Of a stretch of DNA of 64,000 bases, positions 45,979 through 55,271 are shown piece after piece. The DNA is from Mesosutterella multiformis (GTDB taxonomy: Bacteria; Pseudomonadota; Gammaproteobacteria; Burkholderiales; Burkholderiaceae_F), in assembly GCF_003402575.1 (NCBI RefSeq), contig NZ_BGZJ01000002.1, positions 310,001-374,000 of the forward strand. The letters run 5' to 3'. Position numbers and translations under genes: made by a program. The notes under the pieces were generated by a model, which saw only the letters and a program-made list of their open reading frames with translations, ran no database searches and was not told the DNA's origin. How positions within the stretch are numbered: the stretch's first letter is position 1; every line of letters begins with the position of its first letter.

Positions 45979-47085
45979 GGCGAATTATCACTTCAAGTGC
46001 AAAGCCTGAGAAAAGAATAGTGGCCCATAAAGCTTCCATAATAGAGATTGTCAAGATAACTATAGAGGGAGCTCATGAGCCACTATCATCATCTTACTCT
46101 TCGGGACAGAGTATTTATTTCGGCTTTAACGATTTCAGGCAAATCCCTGTCTGAAATTGCATGTGCGATTGGGAAAAATGTTTCTACGATCTCCCGCGAA
46201 CTGAAGCGAAACAAGGCTGTATCGGCCCAGGATGGGGCTTCAGCTGCCTATGATCCCTGTGCCGCGCAGGCCCGATATCAGAGACAGAGAAAGCATTGCG
46301 GAAAGAGAAACATTCTGAAGTCTGACTCGTTGCTGACAAGGATTGTCTCAAATCTGCTGGTTAAGAAATTCTGGTCTCCGGAGCAGATTCAATACCGTCT
46401 CAGAAAGGAGCTGCCGAATCTAAGGATCAGCGCCACGACAATCTACCGAGGAATCAATTCTGGCTTTCTGGATCGCTTTGTGGATGGCCGAAAGATGTCC
46501 CGACACCTGCGACACCACGGTAAAACGCGTCACCGTAAAGGCATGACCGAGAGGCGAGGAAAGATCCAGATCACTCACAGCATTGAAGAGCGACCCCTGG
46601 AAGCTCAGAACAGATCTCGCCTGGGGGATTGGGAAGGCGATACCGTCATCGGAAAAAAGAGCGGAGCCTGCCTCACGACTCTGGTCGATAGGAAGTCCGG
46701 CTTTCTCTGTGGCGGGAAAACCGCTTCCAAGACTGCGGCCGATGTGTCTGCCGTAATTGAGAAATCTCTGTCAGATAAGGATCTGCGTACGATTACCGTA
46801 GATCGCGGAAAAGAATTTTCCTGGGCTGAAAAACTGGAGAAAGATCTCAGAACCAAAGTGTATTTCTGCTTGCCTCATCATCCATGGGAGAAAGGAAGTA
46901 ATGAAAATACAAACGGACTTCTTAGAGACTTTTTCCCAAAAGGAATGAGTATCGATAAAATTTCTCAGGCAGAAGTTCAGAAACGGTTCAATGCTCTGAA
47001 TTTCAGACCCAGAAAACGTCTCAATTGGAAGTGTCCGGCTGAAGTCTTTTATTCAGTAACTTTGCACTTGATTTGATAATTCACC
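45979..47085 (+). mobile_element. IS30-family insertion sequence, copy 3 (1107 bp), inside tnpB
   Basis: Same ends as the other copies, with an AG/AG 2-bp duplication (45977-45978, 47086-47087). It lies 31 bp beyond the IS3-family element, within the same tnpB gene. Confidence 0.93.
46075..47076 (+). CDS. IS30-family transposase
   Basis: 333-residue transposase like the other copies. The only difference from copies 2 and 4 is Ser for Gly in GKKSGACL. The catalytic residues are intact. Confidence 0.95.
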   Translation: MSHYHHLTLRDRVFISALTISGKSLSEIACAIGKNVSTISRELKRNKAVSAQDGASAAYDPCAAQARYQRQRKHCGKRNILKSDSLLTRIVSNLLVKKFWSPEQIQYRLRKELPNLRISATTIYRGINSGFLDRFVDGRKMSRHLRHHGKTRHRKGMTERRGKIQITHSIEERPLEAQNRSRLGDWEGDTVIGKKSGACLTTLVDRKSGFLCGGKTASKTAADVSAVIEKSLSDKDLRTITVDRGKEFSWAEKLEKDLRTKVYFCLPHHPWEKGSNENTNGLLRDFFPKGMSIDKISQAEVQKRFNALNFRPRKRLNWKCPAEVFYSVTLHLI

Positions 47086-48009
47086 AGATATAAAGAAACA
47101 GCTGACACAGCTGAAAAAGGAGGGAGAGAAGTTCTTCTGGATGAAGAAGGTGACCAAGTGCGCTCCGCAGTACGCGCTGACTGATCTTGGGATGGCTTTT
47201 GAGCACCTTTTCGACAATCCTGGCGACTTCAAATATCCGAATTTCAAAAAGAAAGGGTCCAAGCGAGACAGCTTTCGCCTGGATAACTGTCAATTTAAAG
47301 TTGAGAACAATCGCATCCGCGTTCCCCATGTCGGTTGGGTCCGGATGCATGAGCGTCTGCGGTTCCGGGGCGCTAAACTGCTTTGGGCGACTATCTCGCG
47401 ACAGGCGGACGGTTGGTACGTGAGCATTCAGCTTGAACTCCATGATCTCGATCATCTCAGTCCGGCTAAAAACCAAGGCCGCATTGGGGTGGATCTGGGA
47501 GTTCTGAATTTTGCCACGCTCTCAAACGGTCTCGTCTTCGAAGGCCCGAAGCCGCTGAAAAAATACAGTGAGAAGCTAGCCAAACTTCAGCGAAAATTTT
47601 CCCGTACGGAAAAAAACAGCCATAATCGCGCGAAGCTTCGAATTAAGATTGCCCGGCTGTATGAGAAAATCAGCAATATCCGACTTGATGCCATTCATAA
47701 ACTCACGGCATTTCTGACAGCCAACTATTCAGAGGTCTGCATTGAGGATCTGAGCGTTAAAGGCATGATGAGGAATCATCACCTTGCGCGCGCCATTTCC
47801 GATATGGGATTCCGTGAATTCAGGCGTCAGATGGAATACAAAATGAAGCAGCGGGGCGGGAGGCTTATCATCGCGAGCCGCTGGTTCCCAAGCTCAAAGA
47901 TGTGCAGATTCTGCGGATTAACGAATAAAGCTCTGAAACTCAAACATCGGCTTTGGGTCTGCCCGCATTGCGGCAGGATTATCGTTGACCGGGATGTGAA
48001 TGCCGCTAT

Positions 48010-48400
48010 TAATCTTTGTAATTACATAGATAGAGTTGATAAATCGGACAGCTGTTCTGACAGCGGCCGCGCTGCGGCCAGCAGTCAGAAAGGGAATGCT
48101 GTCTCGTCCGAGAGTTACCCGGACGTGTGCCCCGCCGGTGAGGACCCGTCCCGGCTGAAGGCCGCTGCGGAGAGGCAGGGATGCCAATCCACGATGCAGA
48201 CATGTCGGAAGACATTGGCCGGAAATGATGCTGCCGACCCTGGAGAAAACAGTAAGGCGTTTTACTATGGTGTCGGCAGTGATGACTGGGGAAGCCAACG
48301 GAATTCTCTGCCCGGCAGTTTCGGCGCAGAGGTAGTCTCTAAGCAAACTGTTAATGTACAGGTTTGTTCAGAGGCTCAGTAACGGAAAGGGGTGATTTTA
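48010..48400 (+). ncRNA. possible guide RNA (omega/reRNA) region at the tnpB 3' end
   Basis: In IS605/IS607 elements the 3' end of tnpB and the adjoining right end are transcribed as the guide RNA that TnpB carries. Here the tnpB frame has the characteristic extra C-terminal stretch (SGRAAASSQKGNAV, then Pro/Glu/Ser-rich). This is position-based inference; the right end of the element, and thus the guide, cannot be fixed without an empty site. Confidence 0.3.
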
Positions 48401-48422
48401 CCTGACTCTGACGTAATGAAAA

Positions 48423-48455
48423 ATCCCCCCATCGAGAGCGGGGATCCGTTTTTTT
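48423..48455 (+). terminator. intrinsic terminator downstream of the tnpB region
   Basis: ATCCCC (48423-48428) pairs with GGGGAT (48440-48445), then CCG and seven T. It separates the transposon from the small-protein operon. Confidence 0.72.
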
Positions 48456-48471
48456 CGTCCCGCGTCCGGCC

Positions 48472-48500
48472 CGGTATTGTGATCGAAGGACAGTATTGAT
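48472..48500. repeat. 19-bp-period GTATTG direct-repeat element (copy upstream of the 48785 operon)
   Basis: GTATTG at 48474-48479 and 48493-48498. It is identical to the 28.56-kb copy over 29 consecutive bases although the loci are 20 kb apart and the flanks differ. The rest of the stretch to 48784 contains no gene and is probably the operon leader. Confidence 0.72.
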
Positions 48501-48784
48501 CACAATAATTCAGAATCCAGTCGATTTTACGATTCAAATCTGATACTTTTTTAATTGAAGAGCGGCCTAGTCTTAACTGTGACAAAACTCCTTAATTCGC
48601 CAATAACTGCGAATGAGGGAAAGGGGGGAAGAAGCGCCGGGACGCGAGTCGTTTTCAGGCAAAAGCGAGCCGAAATTCCCGTAGCCAGTAGTTGGAAGCC
48701 TGAAGCGGAGCTAGCAGGCAGAAGGAGTCCTAACTCCTGCCGCTTCTCTCCCTCCTTAAGGTCCTGAAAGTTGGAGAAACCACG

Positions 48785-49267
48785 ATGCAGCGAACCCTGA
48801 GAACAAATTCCCGGATCACTCCCGAGATACATGCGGAAGCCGCGGCTGAAATCCACGCGTATTTCTGCGGAAACCTCAGTACCTTCCGACAGGAACTGCT
48901 GGACGACGCGACGAACGCCAAATTTCTGAAAAGTGTTGAGGACGCCGAAACGCTTTTTGAACTGGGGGACGACCCGGATGAGGAAGAACTGAAGGATCTT
49001 GGTCAGTTCAGGGATTTCTCTTCCAAATGGGTCCGGACAGCGCTCATTCCAACCGTGATCGATCACCTGAACGAGGTGTTCTGCCGGAAGGGGTTCGAAG
49101 GGTTCCGGAGGAGAGGACGAAGCGACTGGATCTATTTCGGGGAGAAGCCGGACACGCTTTTCTGGACAGTCCGCGCTAAAGAGAGCGCGGCACCGACAAA
49201 CCGTTTCCCGCGGTACCCGGACGCGCTCCGCGACCTGCTGCCTGAAATTTTCCCGGAACAGAACTGA
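48785..49267 (+). CDS. uncharacterised small acidic protein, paralogous family member D
   Basis: 160 residues, soluble. It has the family's N-terminal pattern T-P-E-I-x3-A-x3-I-H (from Thr12), the central KWV…HLNEVFC block (Trp82, Phe99-Cys100) and the C-terminal signature Trp127…Phe141-Pro142. An acidic segment (GDDPDEEELKDLG, about 61-73) sits where member A has its Asp/Glu run. GGAG precedes the ATG. It is the first gene of a probable three-gene operon; the next starts 46 bp on. The function is unknown. Confidence 0.72.
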   Translation: MQRTLRTNSRITPEIHAEAAAEIHAYFCGNLSTFRQELLDDATNAKFLKSVEDAETLFELGDDPDEEELKDLGQFRDFSSKWVRTALIPTVIDHLNEVFCRKGFEGFRRRGRSDWIYFGEKPDTLFWTVRAKESAAPTNRFPRYPDALRDLLPEIFPEQN

Positions 49268-49313
49268 GCCTTCAGTCTTAACTCAATAAACACCGCACTC
49301 TCCGGAGGTCACT

Positions 49314-49856
49314 ATGGTGGATTTTTCTCCCTGCGCGTCAGACGCAAGTAACGTCAGATTCTGGATCGAAGACGCTATCAAAGATCATGTTCCGTACCTG
49401 AGGCAATGTATCTGCAAAGCCTGGAACGAGTCCGGCCGGTATCAGTCGGTTCTCAGGGCTTATAAAAAGAAGCCCCTCAAATTCGTGAGTGAAGAGGAGC
49501 GGGAGGCGTTCCTCGCGTTTTGTGAGAAAGAGATCTCCAACTGCCCCTTCGCCATGAATCCCTACGAGTATCCGGAAGACACGACAGAACTGATCGGGGC
49601 GCTCGTGGATGACCTGAATGGCTGCGAATGGGAGAGTTCGATGTCTTTCGATGACGGTTTCAAACTGGGTGAAAGCCTCGGTCTCGCCTACACCGAGGGT
49701 GGGTGCGAAACTGGCACCTGGGATGTGGACTACGCGCTTGTCGCCCGGGAAATCCGGGACTTCCCGAAGTACACGGGCCATACGGTCCGCTCCTGGTGGA
49801 TCGCAGGCGGGGTCGAAGTGAAATGCGACCGGCTGACTGAGAAATACACATTCTGA
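49314..49856 (+). CDS. uncharacterised small protein, paralogous family member E (distant)
   Basis: 180 residues, soluble, Cys- and Trp-rich for its size. GGAGG precedes the ATG. The only clear family feature is the C-terminal signature Trp136…Phe150-Pro151 (TWDVDYALVAREIRDFP), with the same spacing as the other four and close to SWEIDMKALSHDLVRYP of member C. The N-terminal half is different, so it could be a fused or diverged member. It lies between member D and the 886-residue protein gene, 25 bp before the latter, so it is likely cotranscribed and perhaps a partner. Confidence 0.68.
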   Translation: MVDFSPCASDASNVRFWIEDAIKDHVPYLRQCICKAWNESGRYQSVLRAYKKKPLKFVSEEEREAFLAFCEKEISNCPFAMNPYEYPEDTTELIGALVDDLNGCEWESSMSFDDGFKLGESLGLAYTEGGCETGTWDVDYALVAREIRDFPKYTGHTVRSWWIAGGVEVKCDRLTEKYTF

Positions 49857-49881
49857 AAGAGAGACAGCGAGGAGCCCCGCG

Positions 49882-52542
49882 ATGAAAAAAGATGAAATCG
49901 GGATGGAGTCGATAAAGGAGTCTGAGATCCGTTCGCTTTGGGGGTTGGATCCGGAGGAGGCAGCAGGCCCCCTTGGGTACCTCGCGGGGCGAGCCGTCCA
50001 GCATCTCTTCCAGGCGCCTCTCTCCCCATCCCCCGCGGAGAAAATAGAAAACGCCATTCGGGATCTCGAGCGGCTTCAGTCGCTCGAGAAGAAGGGGGTT
50101 GAGCTGAGAGATTCCGATCGGGAACCTTCAGCGGTTTCCCTCACTGAAGACGCGAAAAGCCGGGTAAAGGCCGCCTTCAGCCGGGTCACAGCGGAGTCGC
50201 CCCGGGTGACCGAAGACCTGATCGCCGCGATAACCCGGCTCGCGAGCCCGGGGCTCACCCAAAAAGACGCAGCCGAAGCAAAGCAGCTATGCAGGCGGAT
50301 CATCCGCTTCGTGGCCCCTCTCCGTGTCCCGTTTGCCGAACGGCCGCTTGAGGTGCCGGCCGCGATCGAGCATCTGTGGGCCGCGTTCCCTGCGCCCTTT
50401 AACACGATTTTTGAACTCTTCCTTCGTTCGCCTTTTTTCCGCGACATGCCGACAGACTTCAGAAAGGGACTCCGTCTCTTCAGGGTCGCCGACACCGCGG
50501 CATGGTCCGATTGGACGGACGCCGCGGAAAGGGCATTTAATGAGCGGGAGGCGTTTTTCAGCGGGATTGCCCGCGGAGCCCGCTGTTCAACCGTCACCGA
50601 GAAAGGCGAGACGATGTCCCCCTTTGATCTCTATCTGGATGCGATCGGGCCTCAGGCAAAGGACCCGGCCGCAGCGGCGGAAAAGGTTTTTTCCGCGATG
50701 GCGGATGTTTACTTCTCGATCCGAAACGATCCGGATTACGTGAACTGGAACCCGAGGCTCGAGGGGGCGCTCGAGAAATGCGAAGCCGCGGGGGCGCTTC
50801 TGAGAGAGGCTTGGGAAGGACATATTGAAAAGAATCCAATGCCCGCGGACACACCGACGGCGGAAGACTCCGACCCGCTTTCCCCGGCTGCCCGGGCATA
50901 CAGCCTCGCGCTGACTGACGCTGGGATCGACCGGCTGCCGGAGTTTTTTGACTATGCCTCGGGTAAGTTCATCCGTTCTATTCTTTCACTCCCGCTCTCC
51001 GGATCCCCCGCCCGAGAGACGCGCGCGATCCTCTTCGGACTTCGGCAGATGATCGGGTCAATTGAGTGGCACATGAAAGATTACCCGATTCGACGCGGCT
51101 GGCAGGAATACACCGGCCGGATACCGCGGCTCTTCTGTTCATCCGGAAATGAGGCTCTGGAGGGGATAGAAAAGCCGCTCCTCAAGGCGATAGAGAAGGG
51201 CGCGTCTTCGCGCCTCTTCACCCGGCTCCGCGGCGCGCTTCAGCCCCAGACAGACTTCCCAGCAGAAGTGACGGAAAAAACGTTTGAAGTCATCCGGGAA
51301 CTGATGATTCTGGGGAAGCAAACCCACAGATCCGATTGGAGCGAGCCGCCAAAAGCGTCTCTGGAACGTATCCGAAAGGAAGTTCTCTTTATTCATCAGG
51401 CCTTCGAACACGCGGTGTGTGAGGACGATAAGGAAATCGAAAATCCAACGGACATTACGGCCGAGCTTTGGAAATCGCGCCCCGGAATTCCGGATTTCAA
51501 CCGGGAATCAGCTAAAGAACTGAAGGAAGATCATCCGGAACGGTGGGCTGACGCTTTCCCGGGGATTTCGATAGAGGATCTTCTCTTCACACTGGACCGC
51601 GCGACTGGAAACGTGATCCGCTGCCTCAGCCGGGTTCCGTATCTCGCGGATCCGCGGGAAGAGCTCGAGCAGGCGAAAGAGGATCTCGCGCGTCTTGAGC
51701 GCTCAAAGCTCCGTCTCTCCGGTGTCATTCCGCCTGTGGCATCAGAAGAGCACCAGGCGCTTGAAGCCGCGCTGAAAACACTGTCCGAGACTCTCGAGGC
51801 TGAACGTCAGTCGCTCGCCTTTGAGGTCTTCGCGGACAGCATGAAACTGAAGACGCGCTCCCCGAATTCGGTCGCGGCTCAGATCCTGCGCGCGATCATC
51901 TTTCTCATTAAAGCCGCGCAGATGCCGACGGACGAAAAAACGGAGAAGCAGAAAGCGGTTTTTTCTGAACAGGCGCATAAGTCGTTTTATGACGTGTACT
52001 GGAGGTGGTGCAGCAACTCCAGAACGCCTGACAGTCTGAAGTGGATTCACTCGGTGATCGATCTCACTCAGGAAGGGATCCTCGAACGGTTCCCGAACGG
52101 CCGTATTCCGTATAAAGCGATTTACCGTCATGCCGGCCCAATGCCCATGCCGATCTCGTCCTATTTCCCGAGATCAAAGCGGGTCACTGTCGGAGACGCC
52201 GCGCTTAAGATGGTGAGAACGAGTATCGATGGTCCGTGGTACATCAAGCTCTCAGACTTTGAGTTCTTTCTCAGCGGCGCGGAAGGTTCCGGCAATCCCG
52301 GGTTCCATCTCCGGGCTGACACGCATCTGAAAAACGGTGACATTCTCTGTGTCATGGGAACCATGTTTCTGAGACTTCGGGGAGCGGTCCGGTACCTCGA
52401 AGATCTAAGCGACCACCCGGCAAATCCTGACCCGAAAGAAGCCGCAGAATTCCAAACCTGGGCGCATGAGGCGATCCGGGTTCTCAGTACGGCAGATCCC
52501 GAGAATCAGCCTGAATCCGAGTCTCAGAAGGATCCTGAATAA
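49882..52542 (+). CDS. large protein of unknown function, operon with two small paralogs
   Basis: 886 residues, not recognised. There is no signal peptide or transmembrane segment. Composition and spacing suggest an almost entirely helical cytosolic protein, with a possible coiled coil near 575-625 (EELEQAKEDLARLERSKLRL, then ALKTLSETLEAERQS). No nucleotide-binding P-loop, nuclease or protease motif was found by eye. The final ~170 residues, from WIHSVIDLTQEG onward, look the most globular. GAGGAG precedes the ATG. Spacing of 25 bp to the upstream small gene and identical orientation imply one transcript. A toxin, effector or phage-related structural role is conceivable but unsupported. Confidence 0.7.
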   Translation: MKKDEIGMESIKESEIRSLWGLDPEEAAGPLGYLAGRAVQHLFQAPLSPSPAEKIENAIRDLERLQSLEKKGVELRDSDREPSAVSLTEDAKSRVKAAFSRVTAESPRVTEDLIAAITRLASPGLTQKDAAEAKQLCRRIIRFVAPLRVPFAERPLEVPAAIEHLWAAFPAPFNTIFELFLRSPFFRDMPTDFRKGLRLFRVADTAAWSDWTDAAERAFNEREAFFSGIARGARCSTVTEKGETMSPFDLYLDAIGPQAKDPAAAAEKVFSAMADVYFSIRNDPDYVNWNPRLEGALEKCEAAGALLREAWEGHIEKNPMPADTPTAEDSDPLSPAARAYSLALTDAGIDRLPEFFDYASGKFIRSILSLPLSGSPARETRAILFGLRQMIGSIEWHMKDYPIRRGWQEYTGRIPRLFCSSGNEALEGIEKPLLKAIEKGASSRLFTRLRGALQPQTDFPAEVTEKTFEVIRELMILGKQTHRSDWSEPPKASLERIRKEVLFIHQAFEHAVCEDDKEIENPTDITAELWKSRPGIPDFNRESAKELKEDHPERWADAFPGISIEDLLFTLDRATGNVIRCLSRVPYLADPREELEQAKEDLARLERSKLRLSGVIPPVASEEHQALEAALKTLSETLEAERQSLAFEVFADSMKLKTRSPNSVAAQILRAIIFLIKAAQMPTDEKTEKQKAVFSEQAHKSFYDVYWRWCSNSRTPDSLKWIHSVIDLTQEGILERFPNGRIPYKAIYRHAGPMPMPISSYFPRSKRVTVGDAALKMVRTSIDGPWYIKLSDFEFFLSGAEGSGNPGFHLRADTHLKNGDILCVMGTMFLRLRGAVRYLEDLSDHPANPDPKEAAEFQTWAHEAIRVLSTADPENQPESESQKDPE

Positions 52543-52716
52543 CGTCGTTATAGGGGTTCTGGCGATTCCTTCGAGGACAAACCGCGATCAAAGATCAGGG
52601 CCACCCGGTACTGTCTGTGCCACAATGGAAACGGATCCTGAAAATCACTTCATTAAGAGACCCCGCGCGCCCGCCCCCGCCGGCCCGCCAGGGATCTCAA
52701 AAACTGACTGCCTCCT

Positions 52717-54918
52717 ATGCCTGCCCCTGAAACAATAGAGAACAAACAGCCGCTTGATAAACTGAGCGGCCTCGTTGAGCGGGTGACATTTCACAGTGAA
52801 ACGAATGGCTATGCGGTGCTTCGCCTCAAGGTTCGGGGTGAGCGGGATCTCGTTACCGTCATCGGCCACACTCCGTCAGTCACCCCCGGCGAATACGCGT
52901 CCTCGCTTGGCCGCTGGATCATGGATAAGGAGTACGGGCGGCAGTTTCGGGCGGAGTTTCTGAGTATCCATCCGCCCACCACGCTTCAGGGGATTGAGAA
53001 ATACCTTGGCTCCGGCATGGTGAAGGGGATCGGCCCCTGGTGCGCGAAGAGTCTCGTCGGCGCCTTCGGTATGGATGTCTTTAAAGTCATTGAGGAAGAG
53101 CCCGAGCGGATGAAAGAGATCCGCGGGATCGGCCCCAAGCGGATCCGGAAAATCACGTCCGGCTGGGCAGACCAGAAAGTAATCCGCGAAATCATGGTCT
53201 TTCTTCATAGCCACGGGGTCAGCACGTCAAAATCCGTCCGCATCTATAAGAAGTACGGGAAGGACGCGGTGAAAATCGTGACCGAGAACCCGTACCGTCT
53301 CGCGAAAGATATCCGGGGTGTCGGGTTCAAGTCCGCGGACACGATCGCGCAGCATGTCGGAATCGAGAAGACGTCCCCGATCCGAGCCCGCGCGGGGGTG
53401 TCCTATACGCTCTCCGAAGCGTCCGGAAATCAGGGGCACTGCGCGCTCACCCGTTCTGAGCTGATCAGAACCGCTTCTGAATTATTAGAGATCCCGGCCA
53501 CCATCATTACTGACGCGATCACGCACGAGATCGAAGCGGGGGAACTGACTGAAGCGGACTTCCCTGAGCCTCAAAGCGTCTACCTCACGCCGCTCTATCT
53601 CTCGGAAAAAAGTATCGGTGAGCGGCTGATCACGCTGTCACGCACGCTTCCCCCGTGGCCCGCGATTGATCCGGGAAAAGCGGCTCCCTGGGCCGAAAAG
53701 AAACTCGGGCTCACGCTTGCCGAAAGCCAGCGGACCGCGGTCGCCTCCGCGCTCACCTCCAAAGTGATGGTGATCACAGGCGGCCCCGGTGTCGGAAAAA
53801 CGACAATCGTAAAGGCGATTCTCACGATCCTCCGCGCGAAAGGGGTCCGCATCGCGCTCTGCGCGCCGACCGGCCGCGCGGCGAAGCGTCTCGCGGAGAC
53901 GTCCGGAATGGAAGCTAAAACAATCCACCGGCTCCTTGAAATCGATCCCGCCTCGATGGAATTTAAGAGAAATGAGGAGAATCCGCTTGAATGCGATCTC
54001 CTCGTCGCGGACGAATGCTCGATGATTGATATTCCGCTCGCGAATAATCTCATCAAGGCTATCTCACCCCGGACCGCCGTGATTTTCGTGGGGGACGTGG
54101 ATCAGCTGCCGTCAGTCGGCCCCGGGGCGTTTCTCGCTGACCTGATCGGCTCCGGAACGGTTCCGGTGATCCGGCTGACTGAAGTCTTCCGGCAGGCGGC
54201 CGAATCCTGGATCATCAAGGCAGCGCACCGGATCAACGCGGGACTGATGCCGGAATTCCCCACGAAAGGCGTGAAAGGCGACTGCTACTTTGTGACCGTT
54301 GAGGAAACTGACCGGATGCCCGCGGTGCTCACAGACCTCGTGAAGAACCGTCTCCCGAAGGCCTATGGCGTGAACCCCATCCAGGATATTCAGGTACTCT
54401 GCCCGATGAACCGCGGGAACGCCGGCGCCCGGGCGCTGAACGAAGTGCTGCAGCTCGCGCTCAACCCGCCTGGGGAAGTGTCGATCGAGAAGTTCGGGAC
54501 GACCTTTTCCGTTGGCGACAAAGTGATGCAGATCGAGAATAACTATGACCGCGATGTGTTTAATGGCGACATCGGGTTTGTGACGCGCTTTGACCCCGAA
54601 GAGGAAGAACTGACCGTGAATTTTGACGGGCGTGACGTCATCTATCCCTACGGGGAACTCGACGAACTCGTGCTCTGCTACGCGACCACGATTCATAAGT
54701 CCCAGGGGAGTGAGTACCCGATTGTGGTGCTCCCGATCACGATGCAGCACTACGTGATGCTGAAGCGGAATCTGATCTATACCGGGGTGACGCGCGGGAA
54801 GAGGCTCGTCGTAATGGTGGGGCAGAAGAAGGCGCTCGCGATGGCGGTCCGCGGTAAACAGACACTCAGGCGGCATACCGGGCTCAAGTACTGGCTTCAG
54901 ATGGCGGATCAGCCCTGA
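52717..54918 (+). CDS. recD2: RecD2-type ATP-dependent DNA helicase
   Basis: Superfamily 1B 5'-3' helicase of 733 residues, the RecD2 length. The N-terminus has the OB-like region (residues 15-85) and helix-hairpin-helix repeats (GMVKGIGPWCAKSLV near 100; IRGIGPKRIRKI near 135). The helicase core has Walker A GGPGVGKTT (about 355-363), DECSMID, GDVDQLPSVGPG and the C-terminal TIHKSQGSEYP. RecD2 acts without RecBC in DNA repair and limits recombination. No strong ribosome site precedes the ATG. It lies 174 bp after the 886-residue protein gene, so cotranscription is possible. Confidence 0.93.
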   Translation: MPAPETIENKQPLDKLSGLVERVTFHSETNGYAVLRLKVRGERDLVTVIGHTPSVTPGEYASSLGRWIMDKEYGRQFRAEFLSIHPPTTLQGIEKYLGSGMVKGIGPWCAKSLVGAFGMDVFKVIEEEPERMKEIRGIGPKRIRKITSGWADQKVIREIMVFLHSHGVSTSKSVRIYKKYGKDAVKIVTENPYRLAKDIRGVGFKSADTIAQHVGIEKTSPIRARAGVSYTLSEASGNQGHCALTRSELIRTASELLEIPATIITDAITHEIEAGELTEADFPEPQSVYLTPLYLSEKSIGERLITLSRTLPPWPAIDPGKAAPWAEKKLGLTLAESQRTAVASALTSKVMVITGGPGVGKTTIVKAILTILRAKGVRIALCAPTGRAAKRLAETSGMEAKTIHRLLEIDPASMEFKRNEENPLECDLLVADECSMIDIPLANNLIKAISPRTAVIFVGDVDQLPSVGPGAFLADLIGSGTVPVIRLTEVFRQAAESWIIKAAHRINAGLMPEFPTKGVKGDCYFVTVEETDRMPAVLTDLVKNRLPKAYGVNPIQDIQVLCPMNRGNAGARALNEVLQLALNPPGEVSIEKFGTTFSVGDKVMQIENNYDRDVFNGDIGFVTRFDPEEEELTVNFDGRDVIYPYGELDELVLCYATTIHKSQGSEYPIVVLPITMQHYVMLKRNLIYTGVTRGKRLVVMVGQKKALAMAVRGKQTLRRHTGLKYWLQMADQP

Positions 54919-55271
54919 GGCTTCCTTTTCTTTCGGTTTGCATAAGACGCTAGGATCTCGTCCGTAATCAATCCTGAAACCCGCCCCGCAGACCGCTTTG
55001 TCTCATGAAAGACCGGAAAAGGCCGGCAGTGGGAGATCCTGAGGGAAACGGACTTCCCGTTTAAGCCTTCGGGATCAGCGATGGAATCTCCGCGCAATCC
55101 TGATCTCAAAGCCTCTTAATGACGGAATCGAGGCTTCCTGATTGACGGTTTTGAGTTGACGCTTTCGGAAGAGCATTGCTTCCGCGAAATGAATCGCCTT
55201 GACAGAATGACAGACGCCAATTGAAGCGGTATCGTTAATCGCTTCAGTAAATTCCAGCGGGGGTATGGCAA
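54919..55271. other. 353-bp gap between the recD2 and 55333 genes
   Basis: Two short overlapping - strand frames exist here but neither has a ribosome site, so no gene is called. Confidence 0.35.

Larger units (their letters stand above)
44074..48382 (+). pseudogene. tnpB: tnpB (RuvC-type RNA-guided nuclease of IS607-like element), interrupted by two insertion sequences
   Basis: The first 59 codons (44074-44250; FRTKLDPTKEQAEYFSRASG, TARLVFNWGL) are followed by an IS3-family element and then IS30. Removing both and one copy of the IS30 duplication rejoins the frame precisely (…LRSGE + DNGSSPPNIKD + IKKQLTQLKKEGEKFFW…) and gives a protein of about 500 residues. RuvC residues are intact: D in IGVDLGVLNF, E in CIEDLSVKGM, D in DRDVNAAINL, with the CRFCG…CPHCG zinc ribbon between. 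The C-terminal 120 residues after NLCNYI are low in recognisable fold, as usual where tnpB overlaps its guide RNA gene. The 3' fragment alone (from 47141) lacks the N-terminal domain. Confidence 0.88.
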
